From Tetragenococcus halophilus subsp. flandriensis (GTDB lineage: Bacteria > Bacillota > Bacilli > Lactobacillales > Enterococcaceae): DNA of 64,000 nt. The translations under genes and the position numbers were made by a program. The stretch covers positions 1 through 64,000 of the forward strand of contig NZ_BSUG01000002.1 of the NCBI RefSeq assembly GCF_030161475.1, read 5' to 3'. How positions within the stretch are numbered: position 1 is the first letter of the stretch; the number at the start of each line of letters is the position of its first letter. Positions 42,566-50,529 of this stretch are shown here, one piece after another. The notes under the pieces were generated by a model. It was not told where the DNA came from. It saw only the letters and a program-made list of their open reading frames with translations, and did not search any database.

Positions 42566-43564
42566 ATGAGAAAAGAGTCACACGAATTACAATGGCTAGA
42601 AACGGTCAGTCAACGAAAACAATTGACTGAAGAACAGCGACGAGCTTTACAAAGGTCGCAAAAAGGATTTCTAGGAGAACAGCAAATGGACCAACTTGCC
42701 GAAATGTTTTTATCAGGGAAGGTACTTGTCATAGATGACATTACACTACGATACCAAAATACAGTTGTCCAAATTGATAAATTGTTGATTATTGGAAACA
42801 CTATCTATGTCATTGACGTGAAATTTTATCAAGGCAACTATATCTTACAAAATAATAGCTGGATATGTGGCGGAAAGTTTTTAACTACAAATATCTTGGA
42901 ACAATTAAGAAAAGCTATGCGGGTAATCGTCAATATTTTTAGAGAACAGCAAATCGATTTGGAGGTAAAAGGCGTACTAGCTTTTTTGAACCCAAAATCA
43001 AGTATCCAAATAAAAGATCAAATCCCAGAAACTGTATTATCATTTAATGAAATTCCTGCCTGGCTATTAGGGTTAAATCAACAAACAGCCAACGAATATT
43101 ACTATGATTGTCAATCAGTATTATTTCAGTATCGGATAGACAACTATCGTAGCCAACGTACTTTATCGATCGAAGAAGAAAAGCAATTACAAAAAGGAAT
43201 TCGTTGCTCTCGCTGCCATCAGCTTAAAGTGGTGGATAAAAGACATACAGTTAGATGCGATTGCGGTTATGTTGAACCCAAAGAAACAGCTTATACTCGC
43301 ACAATCTGCGAATTCGGCGTTATTTTCCATGATCAAGATTTAAAGCTAAAAAAGCTAAAGGAATTTTTTGGCGAGCAGGTGGATGAACATTATTTGAAGT
43401 ATATACTTAAAAGACATTTTGTTTCAATTAAAAGTACGCCTAAGAAGAAGTTTGGCCATCAGAACAAAGGAATAATATTTGATTATTGGTTTGAAGACAA
43501 AATAAGATACTTTAAAAAACTAGAGAAAAGAATAGACTGGAGCACTCCAATTTTAAAAAATTGA
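42566..43564 (+). CDS. NERD (nuclease-related) domain protein with zinc ribbon
   Basis: A 332-residue protein. Residues about 40-160 form the NERD domain: GFLGEQQMDQLAEMF, DDITLRYQNTVVQIDKLLI and TIYVIDVKFYQGNYI contain the E...D-QID...VK pattern of the nuclease-like core. A zinc ribbon follows (CSRCHQLK ... CDCGYVEPK, about 225-245). The C-terminal 90 residues are basic and unassigned. NERD proteins are suspected DNA-processing enzymes. The ATG at 42566 is preceded by AGGAGG at six bases. Its promoter region shares TTTTGCGTACTT with the peptidoglycan hydrolase gene at 48396. Confidence 0.78.
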   Translation: MRKESHELQWLETVSQRKQLTEEQRRALQRSQKGFLGEQQMDQLAEMFLSGKVLVIDDITLRYQNTVVQIDKLLIIGNTIYVIDVKFYQGNYILQNNSWICGGKFLTTNILEQLRKAMRVIVNIFREQQIDLEVKGVLAFLNPKSSIQIKDQIPETVLSFNEIPAWLLGLNQQTANEYYYDCQSVLFQYRIDNYRSQRTLSIEEEKQLQKGIRCSRCHQLKVVDKRHTVRCDCGYVEPKETAYTRTICEFGVIFHDQDLKLKKLKEFFGEQVDEHYLKYILKRHFVSIKSTPKKKFGHQNKGIIFDYWFEDKIRYFKKLEKRIDWSTPILKN

Positions 43565-43569
43565 ATAAG

Positions 43570-43850
43570 GGAAAAGGAAAAGCTTACTCAATATTTACAA
43601 AACGAGTAAAGAAAGGCTAAAGCGTTACTCAATAAAAAAATGTTGAGTAAACGATTTGCGTTTCATTACTCAAAAAAGCTCAAAAAATTTAAGAAAGTAG
43701 ATAAAACGAAGCGAAACGGAGAAAGTTGAGTAAGGGAGATGGAAAAGCTTGCTCAATATTTACAAAACGAGTAAAGAAAAGCTAAAGCGTTACTTAATAA
43801 GAAAATGTTGAGTAAACGATCTGTGTTTCACTACTCAATAAGTAAAAATC
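43570..43850 (+). repeat. 165-bp direct repeat rich in TTGAGTAA/TTACTCAA boxes
   Basis: A segment of about 105 bases starting GGAAAAGCTT.CTCAATATTTAC recurs after 165 bases (AGCTT at 43581 and 43746) with few changes. Each copy contains an inverted pair TTACTCAA...TTGAGTAA about 26 bases across (one arm changed to TTACTTAA in copy 2) plus another .ACTCAA box. Between the copies are a third TTGAGTAA and further half-boxes. There is no ORF. The block lies between the NERD gene and a small basic ORF. Confidence 0.8.
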
Positions 43851-43906
43851 AAAAAATTGACAGCTCTAGCTAGACTTGTTAGCTTACAATAAAAGAGGTG
43901 ACAGAA

Positions 43907-44074
43907 ATGATAGGAAGAAGACGAGCCACTAAAAACTGGGCGCAAGCTTCAAAGAGACTGCGCACCGGACAAAAATCACAATCGAAGAAAAAACTGACAA
44001 AACAACAACGCAAAAAACAAGCTAGAAGAAAAGGTACGATGATAGGAGCTATTCGTTCAGCTTTTAGAAAATAA
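43907..44074 (+). CDS. Highly basic 55-aa protein
   Basis: An open frame of 55 codons with AAAAGAGGTG seven bases upstream of its ATG. The product has 21 Lys/Arg, no Asp or Glu, and a C-terminal segment GTMIGAIRSAFRK that could form an amphipathic helix. I recognise no family. The composition would suit nucleic-acid binding or a membrane-active peptide; neither is shown. It follows the TTGAGTAA repeat block and precedes a flavoprotein gene with its own promoter, so it may be the gene the repeats control. Confidence 0.65.
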   Translation: MIGRRRATKNWAQASKRLRTGQKSQSKKKLTKQQRKKQARRKGTMIGAIRSAFRK

Positions 44075-44087
44075 ACAAGCTGTTCAA

Positions 44088-44116
44088 CTGACGGAAGATG
44101 GGTGAGCTGTTATAAT
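44088..44116 (+). promoter_or_regulatory. Promoter of the flavoprotein gene
   Basis: CTGACG (44088-44093) and TATAAT (44111-44116) spaced 17 bases, with extended TG at 44108-44109. Confidence 0.65.
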
Positions 44117-44144
44117 GTTTACGACAAGGAGGCGTTTGGACGTT

Positions 44145-44846
44145 ATGAAGACGCTTATTATCGTATCTCATCCGGAAATTGATGAATCTGGCAGCCAGCA
44201 ATATTTAAAAGAAGCTTTGCCAAATTCTTCAGACATTACTTTTCATCATCTGGAATCAACTTATCCAGAGGGTAAGATTGATATCGAACAAGAACAGCAA
44301 CTCTTACAACAACACGATCGGATTATTTTCCAATTTCCATTGTACTGGTATTCTTCGCCGCCTATGCTAAAGCATTGGCAAGATGAAGTCTTAACTGAAA
44401 ATTTTGCATACGGCTTTGGCGGAAACAAATTAAAAGATAAAGAACTAGGATTAGTTTTGGTCATTGGTATGCCCGAAAAAGAATACCAGGTCAGTGGTAA
44501 TGAAGGTTATACACTTAGTGCTTTAACCACCCCTTATCAAGCGATGGCTAAAAAAACACAGATGAACTTTTTAAAACCTTTTCTCATTTTTCAATTCCAC
44601 TATATGGAAGAAAGCGAAAAAATGCGGATGTTAATCGCCTATCAACAGTATCTGATGATTGAAAACTTTGATACCCTACGAGCAAAAGAAAGTTGGTTCT
44701 TACAACAACTTGATGATATGGATGAGAAATTTTTACCCGATGGCAGCCAATTCATTTTAGATCATATCAAAGAATTGATCGAAGATAATCGCATGGAATT
44801 GGATGAAATCCAGATGTATTTGGAACAAGCAGGAGGGTCTTTATGA
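44145..44846 (+). CDS. NAD(P)H oxidoreductase, flavodoxin-like fold (KefF/MdaB family)
   Basis: A 233-residue protein. Its first two-thirds match the flavodoxin-2 fold of NAD(P)H quinone oxidoreductases: MKTLIIVSHPEIDESGSQQYL, FQFPLYWYSSPPMLKHWQDEVL and the flavin-site FAYGFGG. The C-terminal 60 residues form an extra helical region. Likely FMN-dependent two-electron reduction of quinones. Start chosen at the conserved MKTLIIVSHP; AAGGAGG lies 12 bases upstream, rather far, and an in-frame TTG at 44136 is an alternative. Overlaps the next small gene by four bases. Confidence 0.8.
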   Translation: MKTLIIVSHPEIDESGSQQYLKEALPNSSDITFHHLESTYPEGKIDIEQEQQLLQQHDRIIFQFPLYWYSSPPMLKHWQDEVLTENFAYGFGGNKLKDKELGLVLVIGMPEKEYQVSGNEGYTLSALTTPYQAMAKKTQMNFLKPFLIFQFHYMEESEKMRMLIAYQQYLMIENFDTLRAKESWFLQQLDDMDEKFLPDGSQFILDHIKELIEDNRMELDEIQMYLEQAGGSL

Positions 44847-45031
44847 TGGAAGAAAATATTCAATGGTCATTAGACCAGCTGGACCAATTAATAAAAGATA
44901 GCCACGACTATAAACAAAAAGCCTTATTAATGGGGATAAAAGATTTACTCTTAGAACAAGAAAAACGTACCGAACAAATTCAAGGACAATTGGACGGTAC
45001 GCTTTGGTCCCCCAATGATTGGGGAAGTTAA
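44843..45031 (+). CDS. Small protein of unknown function, 62 aa
   Basis: A 62-residue, Gln/Leu/Asp-rich, probably helical protein with no recognised domain. Its ATGA overlap with the flavoprotein gene and an AGGAGGG site inside that gene's end show translational coupling, so it probably partners the oxidoreductase. The C-terminus is DGTLWSPNDWGS. A terminator follows immediately. Confidence 0.65.
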   Translation: MMEENIQWSLDQLDQLIKDSHDYKQKALLMGIKDLLLEQEKRTEQIQGQLDGTLWSPNDWGS

Positions 45032-45066
45032 GGAGATTGCCGCTAAATCAACGGCGATCCTTTTTT
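45032..45066. terminator. Terminator between convergent genes
   Basis: GGAGATTGCCG / CGGCGATCC stem with one bulge, then six T; the minus-strand malic enzyme gene ends within it. Confidence 0.7.
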
Positions 45067-46222
45067 ATTTTGTTGCGCTATCCGAAACACTTTTGGCAAC
45101 AATATCTACAACATCGGGATGAAAAACATCAGGTATAATGTAATCAGTACTCAATTCATCTTCAGGAATCACAGCTGCTATTCCTTTAGCAGCGGCGATT
45201 TGCATCTCATCAGTAATGTCACTAGAACGGGAATCTAAAGCACCACGGAAAATTCCAGGAAAAGCTAGAACGTTGTTGATTTGGTTAGAAAAATCAGACC
45301 GCCCAGTTCCGGTAATAAATGCCCCATGTTCTTTAGCGGCATCTGGCATCACTTCAGGTGTTGGATTAGCCATAGGAAAAAGAATCGGTTTTTCATTCAT
45401 ATCTTGAATCCATTCTGGATCTAAAACATTAGGCGCCGAAACACCAATGAAAACATCCGCACCCTTCAACGCTTCGTGCAAATCTCCTTTTTTATGAGAT
45501 AAATTAGTGACCTGAGCAATTTCTCGATGACGCTCTGCTAAATCAGAAGCGTCGGATGAAATGATTCCCGTTTTATCTACTAATAAAACATCTTTAGCAC
45601 CAGCAGCTAACAATTTTTTCGTAATCGCAATACCAGCCGCACCACCGCCATTAACCACAATTTCTACTTCACTAAGATCTTTTTTCGTTAGTTTTAGCGC
45701 ATTAAATAAAGCAGCTAAAACAACAATAGCGGTTCCATGTTGATCGTCATGAAAAACAGGGATATCCAATTCCTCTTTCAAACGACTTTCAATTTCAAAA
45801 CAACGTGGCGCCGCGATATCTTCTAAATTAATGCCACCAAAAGTAGGCGCTATTGCTTTGATATGAGAAATAATTGCTTCGGTATCTTGAGTGTCTAAAC
45901 AAATAGGAATCGCATCAATACCCGCAAATTCCTTAAACAAAATCGCTTTACCTTCCATAACCGGCAAAGCAGCTTCCGGACCAATATTGCCTAAACCCAA
46001 CACTGCAGAACCATCCGTAACCACTGCGACCATATTTTTCTTGGAAGTATAGTCATAAACTGCATTTTCATTTTTGGCAATCGTACTACTGACTTCAGCA
46101 ACTCCTGGTGTGTAAGCAATCGCTAAATCTTCTCGGCTTTGTACCGGAACTTTAGATTTTATTTCAAGCTTCCCACCTTTTTCTTGGCTAATTTTCAGCG
46201 CTTCTTTTTTTACATCTGCCAT
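45065..46222 (-). CDS. NAD(P)-dependent malic enzyme
   Basis: A 385-residue malic enzyme of the short bacterial type. [11 protein letters not shown] carries the catalytic Tyr, [13 protein letters not shown] and [19 protein letters not shown] the malate site, [13 protein letters not shown] the metal ligands, and [11 protein letters not shown] the nucleotide fold. It decarboxylates malate to pyruvate and CO2; it is not the malolactic enzyme, which is longer. AAGGAGG lies eight bases before the ATG. No malate permease or two-component system adjoins it in the window. Confidence 0.9.
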   Translation of the reverse strand: MADVKKEALKISQEKGGKLEIKSKVPVQSREDLAIAYTPGVAEVSSTIAKNENAVYDYTSKKNMVAVVTDGSAVLGLGNIGPEAALPVMEGKAILFKEFAGIDAIPICLDTQDTEAIISHIKAIAPTFGGINLEDIAAPRCFEIESRLKEELDIPVFHDDQHGTAIVVLAALFNALKLTKKDLSEVEIVVNGGGAAGIAITKKLLAAGAKDVLLVDKTGIISSDASDLAERHREIAQVTNLSHKKGDLHEALKGADVFIGVSAPNVLDPEWIQDMNEKPILFPMANPTPEVMPDAAKEHGAFITGTGRSDFSNQINNVLAFPGIFRGALDSRSSDITDEMQIAAAKGIAAVIPEDELSTDYIIPDVFHPDVVDIVAKSVSDSATK

Positions 46223-46381
46223 TTATTTTTCCTCCTTCAATTTATCTCTATATCTATTGTGAAATAAAAAATTTACTTTAGCAAGCTATTTAAAAAAAGA
46301 CAACTTGATTTTCTAAAAGTTTCTTTTATATTGTGATATAATAAACTTGTTAAAATTAACTTTAGAAAGGAAGAGATTAAC

Positions 46382-46831
46382 GTGTTAGCTAAAATTGTAT
46401 ACGCTACCATGACAGGGAATACAGAAGAAATATCGGAAATTTTAGAAGAAGAATTTCAGCAACAGGGGGTAGAAGTCATACGAATGGAGGCTGATGATGC
46501 GGATGACGCAGATGAAGAAGCTTTTACCGACGCCGATATTTGTGTTATCGCGACCTATACTTACAATAATGGCGAAGTACCGGATAACTTTGTTTACTTC
46601 GAAGAAAATTTAAGAAAACAAGATTTGCAAGGAAAAGTTTATGGTGTAGTGGGCAGCGGAGATAAGGAATATCATTTTGCTACCTATTGTTTTGCCGCTG
46701 ATACATTTGATGAAGATTTCAAGCAAGCAGGGGCGAAAAAAGGAACTGATGTAGTAAAAATTGACAATAAAGCAGACGAAAAAGACAAAGAAGTATTAAA
46801 AGAATTTGTTATAAATTTAATTAATGCATAA
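46382..46831 (+). CDS. Flavodoxin
   Basis: A 149-residue short-chain flavodoxin. The phosphate-binding loop is ATMTGNTEEIS (residues 8-18), with TYTYNNGEVPDNF and GSGDKEYHFATYC as the two FMN-flanking loops. It acts as a low-potential one-electron carrier in the cytoplasm. The acidic surface (for example ADDADDADEEAFTDAD) is typical of flavodoxins. GTG start with AAAGGAAG nine bases upstream. Monocistronic, closed by a strong terminator. Confidence 0.9.
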   Translation: MLAKIVYATMTGNTEEISEILEEEFQQQGVEVIRMEADDADDADEEAFTDADICVIATYTYNNGEVPDNFVYFEENLRKQDLQGKVYGVVGSGDKEYHFATYCFAADTFDEDFKQAGAKKGTDVVKIDNKADEKDKEVLKEFVINLINA

Positions 46832-46874
46832 ATTTTTTAGAAAATATTACAACTCATTCTCGTTTTATATAACT

Positions 46875-46921
46875 AAAGCTCCATAAAGATGCACTGAATT
46901 AGCATCTTCATAGAGCTTTTT
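46875..46921. terminator. Terminator between flavodoxin and AI-2E-family gene
   Basis: 18-base imperfect stem AAAGCTCCATAAAGATGC / GCATCTTCATAGAGCTTT with T-run; usable from both sides. Confidence 0.8.
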
Positions 46922-46975
46922 CGTTATTTTCAGGCATTAAAAGTGACAGAAAAAACCAATTGACTTTCTAAAAGA

Positions 46976-48145
46976 TTACTCACTTTGTCTATCTTTTTGT
47001 GTTTCATATCTCCCTTTATCTTCACTAAAGAAACGATTGTATCTTTTCTTGAAGCGATCAAAAAGATATTGTACGCCAATTTTAAGTAGACTGTAAATCG
47101 GAATCCCGAACAAGACACCGACAAAACCGAGCAAGTCTCCCATAACCAGTACAACTAACAAAATTGTAAGAAAATGTAGTTGCAATTTATCGCCCATCAC
47201 GCGCGGCATCACAAGATTGCCATGGAGTGCTTGAATCACAAACCAAGCGATCACAAAGATGACGGCTTCTAAAAGTGATTGTTGAAAAGCGATAATCAAA
47301 CCAGGGAAGAAGGAAATCACTGAGCCGACATATGGAACAATACTTAAAATCCCTACTAAAAAGGCCATCACGGTAGCGTAATTTAAGCCGATTAATAAGA
47401 ATGTTACCCAATACATTATCCCTAAAACAGCGCTGGAAACAAGCTGTCCTTTTAAGTAAGCACTGAGTTGTTCGTCACTTTTTTTGACTAACATGGTGAA
47501 ATCATCCCGAAAGTTAGGTGGCACGATTTTTAATACCGCTTGAGAAAATCTTTCTGTATCTTTTAATAGGAAGAAAGCCAACACTGGACCGATAAATAAG
47601 GTCATAGCAGTTGCGGAAACGGCTGAAAAGACACTACCTAAACCAGATAAACCTTCTTGCCAATTATCTTCCAAAGCAGATAGCGTGTTTTTAATTAAAT
47701 CATTAGCAGAGTTGGCTAAATCATCTAATTGATCTTGGAAAGGTAACTGTCCGACAATGGATCGGAAATTTTCTTGCACGCTGTCTAACATGGAAGGAAA
47801 TTGCTGCACCAACTCTTGACCTTCACGTACCAGCGAACGAACCCCGAAAAATCCTAACACCCCAATTAACAAAATAGCCAGGACATAAATTAAAGTAACC
47901 GCCCAGGTACGCGACATCTTCTTTTCTACCCAATTGACAAAAGGTTTAAATATATAATAAATAACAATAGCAAAAATGATTGGGGGTAGAAAGGTGAGTA
48001 AAATCGTAATAAAAGGTACAAAAATAAATGAAACCTTATTTACAAGAAAAATAGCGATAGCACTTAAGATAATTAATCCAAGGACATAATAGGAAGTTTT
48101 GCCCCCTAAAAACTGGATCAAACGATTCGTTTTTTTCTGTTCCAT
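46976..48145 (-). CDS. AI-2E family (PerM/YtvI-like) membrane protein
   Basis: A 389-residue protein of the AI-2E transporter family (formerly UPF0118) with seven or eight helices. A large amphipathic loop (about 100-200) and the conserved block LLIGLNYATVMAFLVGILSIVPYVGS are typical. Members are linked to sodium/proton antiport or export of small molecules; in a salt-tolerant host an ion-antiport role would be plausible but is not shown. The C-terminal 35 residues are very basic (RFKKRYNRFFSEDKGR). AAGGAGG precedes the ATG. Confidence 0.85.
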   Translation of the reverse strand: MEQKKTNRLIQFLGGKTSYYVLGLIILSAIAIFLVNKVSFIFVPFITILLTFLPPIIFAIVIYYIFKPFVNWVEKKMSRTWAVTLIYVLAILLIGVLGFFGVRSLVREGQELVQQFPSMLDSVQENFRSIVGQLPFQDQLDDLANSANDLIKNTLSALEDNWQEGLSGLGSVFSAVSATAMTLFIGPVLAFFLLKDTERFSQAVLKIVPPNFRDDFTMLVKKSDEQLSAYLKGQLVSSAVLGIMYWVTFLLIGLNYATVMAFLVGILSIVPYVGSVISFFPGLIIAFQQSLLEAVIFVIAWFVIQALHGNLVMPRVMGDKLQLHFLTILLVVLVMGDLLGFVGVLFGIPIYSLLKIGVQYLFDRFKKRYNRFFSEDKGRYETQKDRQSE

Positions 48146-48347
48146 GTACTAAGCGCCTCCTTAAAGTAGTTAAACATTATCATTATAGGAAAAAACAAAG
48201 AAATTCTCAAACAATAGCCATTTAAAATCTAGACTAGTTTACCAAATAGTCCAACACAGGGAGTGAAAAGCGGATTCTTTCTCCATGTTTTTTAATATAA
48301 ATATCCGCACTTCATCAAAAATTTGCCGCAAAAAAGCAAATCGCATC

Positions 48348-48359
48348 TTTTGCGTACTT
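48348..48359 (+). promoter_or_regulatory. Promoter-region box shared by NERD and peptidoglycan-hydrolase genes
   Basis: TTTTGCGTACTT at 48348-48359 ends 36 bases before the hydrolase ATG. The same 12 bases at 42522-42533 end 32 bases before the NERD gene ATG, and both continue with (T)ATTAA. The rest of 48146-48347 contains GCGGAT/ATCCGC inverted arms but no gene. Confidence 0.35.
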
Positions 48360-48395
48360 TATTAAAGAAAGCAAAAAATGATGGAGGATGAATTT

Positions 48396-49427
48396 ATGAA
48401 AAAAACAATCAAATGGAGTTGTTGTTTATTGGCATTATTGCAATTTTCAACAGGCACAACTAGGGTTATGGCTGATTCGTTTAAAGAAACTAGCGTAGAA
48501 AAAATGAGCCAACCAGCAACAAAAAATCAAAAAGAAAAAGGAGATCAAACGACTTGGCAACTGATCACTTCTTTAGGAGAGGAGGCCAGAGAAATTGCGC
48601 AAGAAGAAGATTTATACGCTTCAGTTATGCTAGCTCAAGCCATTCTAGAATCAAATAGTGGTCAAAGCCAGCTGAGTCAAGCACCTTATTATAATTTATT
48701 TGGGGTCAAAGGACAAGGCGCTTCTTTCAAAACTTTAGAAGAAGATAGCCAGGGGAAAATGTATACGACACAGACAACATTTAAAAAGTATAATAACTAC
48801 GAAGATTCTTTACGTGATTATGTAAAACTTATCAAAAATGGCATTATTGGCGATAAAAATTTTTACCAAGGAAGTTGGAAGACAAAGGCAGAAAATTACC
48901 GTGTGGCAACACGATTTTTAACTGGCCGCTATGCGACTGACCATAAATATCATGAGAAGTTAAATCAGCTGATCGAAGACTATGAGCTCACACGTTATGA
49001 CCATAAACAGACTTTAGTTTCTGAAAAAGCTGACTATATCCGACCGCTAGACTCTTTTAAATTGACTTCAAAATACGGCAAACGTAATGATAGTTTTCAC
49101 AGAGGTGTTGACCTAGCTGCACCCCAGGGAACAAAAATCAAAGCAAGCAGAGAAGGAAAAGTGACACGTGCTGCATTTCATCCATCCTGGGGAAATTACG
49201 TTACAGTTCAGCATTCTGACGGCTTAACGACGCTTTATGCACATTGCGAGAAAATAAATGTCGAAGTAGGACAACTAGTCGAACAAGGAGAAAAAATCGC
49301 TAGCGTTGGTTCCACTGGGCATAGCACAGGGCCACATTTACATTTTGAAGTCAATCGGTCGCAAAATTTAGAAAAAGAGCAGCTGCTGGATCCGGTGGAA
49401 GTGTTGGGAGAGGAAGCCTTTGAATGA
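48396..49427 (+). CDS. Secreted peptidoglycan hydrolase: GH73 glucosaminidase plus M23 endopeptidase
   Basis: A 343-residue exported protein. A signal peptide (MKKTIKWSCC...TTRVMA) is followed by a GH73 domain (about 45-205) with the catalytic Glu in AILESNSGQS and YYNLFGVKG, then an M23/LytM domain (about 220-335). The M23 zinc ligands lie in HRGVDLAAPQG and HSTGPHLHFEV. It could cut both glycan strands and peptide cross-links. There is no LysM or SH3 wall-binding domain. Start at 48396 follows GGAGGA with seven-base spacing. The upstream 12-mer shared with the NERD gene may mark a common regulon. Confidence 0.87.
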   Translation: MKKTIKWSCCLLALLQFSTGTTRVMADSFKETSVEKMSQPATKNQKEKGDQTTWQLITSLGEEAREIAQEEDLYASVMLAQAILESNSGQSQLSQAPYYNLFGVKGQGASFKTLEEDSQGKMYTTQTTFKKYNNYEDSLRDYVKLIKNGIIGDKNFYQGSWKTKAENYRVATRFLTGRYATDHKYHEKLNQLIEDYELTRYDHKQTLVSEKADYIRPLDSFKLTSKYGKRNDSFHRGVDLAAPQGTKIKASREGKVTRAAFHPSWGNYVTVQHSDGLTTLYAHCEKINVEVGQLVEQGEKIASVGSTGHSTGPHLHFEVNRSQNLEKEQLLDPVEVLGEEAFE

Positions 49428-49471
49428 TTTTATGAAGAAATATGATTTCATGTTTTTCTAGAGAAATCAGC

Positions 49472-49540
49472 AATTGAGGAAGGGAACTTTCAAAAGCTGT
49501 TTTTGAATTGATGAATATTTTTCATACGCTGCCTCAATTA
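49472..49540 (+). other. Long-loop inverted repeat after the peptidoglycan hydrolase
   Basis: AATTGAGG (49472-49479) and CCTCAATT (49532-49539) are perfect arms with a 52-base loop, followed by ATTTTAT. Could act as a weak terminator. Confidence 0.4.
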
Positions 49541-49595
49541 TTTTATAAATGAAATGGTTGTTATAATGAGTTTATTAATGGTATAAAATGCAAAA

Positions 49596-49624
49596 TTGAC
49601 GATTTGTAGCTTATAGGCTACAAT
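49596..49624 (+). promoter_or_regulatory. Promoter with palindromic operator of a HigBA-type locus
   Basis: TTGACG (49596-49601) and TACAAT (49619-49624) are spaced 17 bases. The perfect palindrome TTGTAGC-TTATAG-GCTACAA (49604-49623) fills the spacer and overlaps the -10. This is the arrangement of autoregulated toxin-antitoxin promoters bound by a HigA-like antitoxin. Confidence 0.75.
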
Positions 49625-49625
49625 A

Positions 49626-49710
49626 ATGAGAGAAATAAGGGATGCTAGCCAAAAATAGAAAACGTTCATTTTTTGCAAATAAACCAAAAAGGGATGATAA
49701 AGTTGAGTAA
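49626..49710 (+). pseudogene. Possible remnant of a HigB-like toxin gene
   Basis: Where a HigB/Gp49-type toxin gene would normally lie there are only 80 bases. They contain a 10-codon frame (ATG at 49626) and a 22-codon frame (49642-49710) encoding basic residues MLAKNRKRSFFANKPKRDDKVE-like content, whose TAA overlaps the antitoxin TTG start as toxin stops usually do. A deletion of the toxin body is the simplest reading; similarity is too short to prove it. Confidence 0.4.
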
Positions 49711-49999
49711 AGTTGATCAATATATTGCTGATTATTCGCAAAATGATCCAGATTTTAAGCAAGCAATACAAGTTGAAGATACAATATACCAGTTGGCACA
49801 AACTGTTCGACAAGTTCGTAAAAGAAATGGATTAACACAGAGTGAATTGGCAGAGTTATCAGGCATTAATCGTGTAACGATCTCAAAAATAGAAAATGCT
49901 GATATGAATCCATCTTTCGCGTTGGTAACGCAGCTTTTAAATAGTATACAAACTTCTATTGAGTTTAAAACTAAAAATGATGAAAAAGTGACTTTGTAA
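49703..49999 (+). CDS. Orphan HigA-like XRE-family antitoxin
   Basis: A 98-residue protein with a Cro/C1-type helix-turn-helix: RKRNGLTQSELAELSGINRV and TISKIENADMNPSF (about 43-77). The N-terminal YIADYSQNDPDFKQAI resembles antitoxins of the HigA/Gp49-partner group. TTG start at 49703 follows AAAAGGG at about nine bases; an ATG at 49694 abuts that site. No intact toxin gene is present on either side. A terminator follows at 50072. Probably represses its own promoter through the palindrome at 49604. Confidence 0.75.
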   Translation: MSKVDQYIADYSQNDPDFKQAIQVEDTIYQLAQTVRQVRKRNGLTQSELAELSGINRVTISKIENADMNPSFALVTQLLNSIQTSIEFKTKNDEKVTL

Positions 50000-50071
50000 G
50001 CTGTGCTTATGTCTTTAAGTGAAGAAAAACAAATTGTTGTATAAATTTCAATTTACTTAACTAGCAAAATG

Positions 50072-50120
50072 AAACAAGCAGTAGGAACAGGTGAAAAAAG
50101 TTCTTGCTGCTTGTTTTTTT
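50072..50120 (+). terminator. Terminator downstream of the orphan antitoxin
   Basis: 17-base imperfect stem AAACAAGCAGTAGGAAC / GTTCTTGCTGCTTGTTT followed by TTTT. From here to 50529 the sequence is very AT-rich with no gene I can support; TTGTTC (50451) and AATAAT (50473) are a weak promoter candidate for the capsule locus. Confidence 0.75.
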
Positions 50121-50529
50121 ATAAAAAAAAATTGACCTTTTTTGATGTTATTTTTTTAGAGAAACACAACAGCAAGCTCGAATGTTTAAACTTTCTAATT
50201 GAACTAAAAATCTTAATTACAACTAATACAAAAAAAATTACTAAAAAGAAGTATGATAGTTTCTATGATAAAAAAACATTAGTCATAATCTTATATATAC
50301 TTCTCAGAAAAATAAAAATATAAAACAATAATAAGATTTGTTTGTAAGCGTTATTAAATAAAAATTTCTAATCTTTTTAAAATAAGGTAGTGTTTTTTTA
50401 TTATTTACAAAGTTGGTATAAAAGAAATTTTCTTTAATAATCCTTTTTATTTGTTCTTGTTTTAGATATACTAATAATGTTTGTAACTGAAATTTGAAAT
50501 TTCTGTGAAAAAGGAGTGTTTATTTCTTA

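Noticed and set aside
45065-46222. Malolactic enzyme
   Set aside because: At 385 residues with short bacterial malic-enzyme motifs it is too short for the malolactic enzyme, and no MleP-like permease is adjacent.
50069-50323. 84-codon open frame after the orphan antitoxin
   Set aside because: It runs through a terminator, has extreme AT bias, no ribosome binding site and no recognisable protein features.
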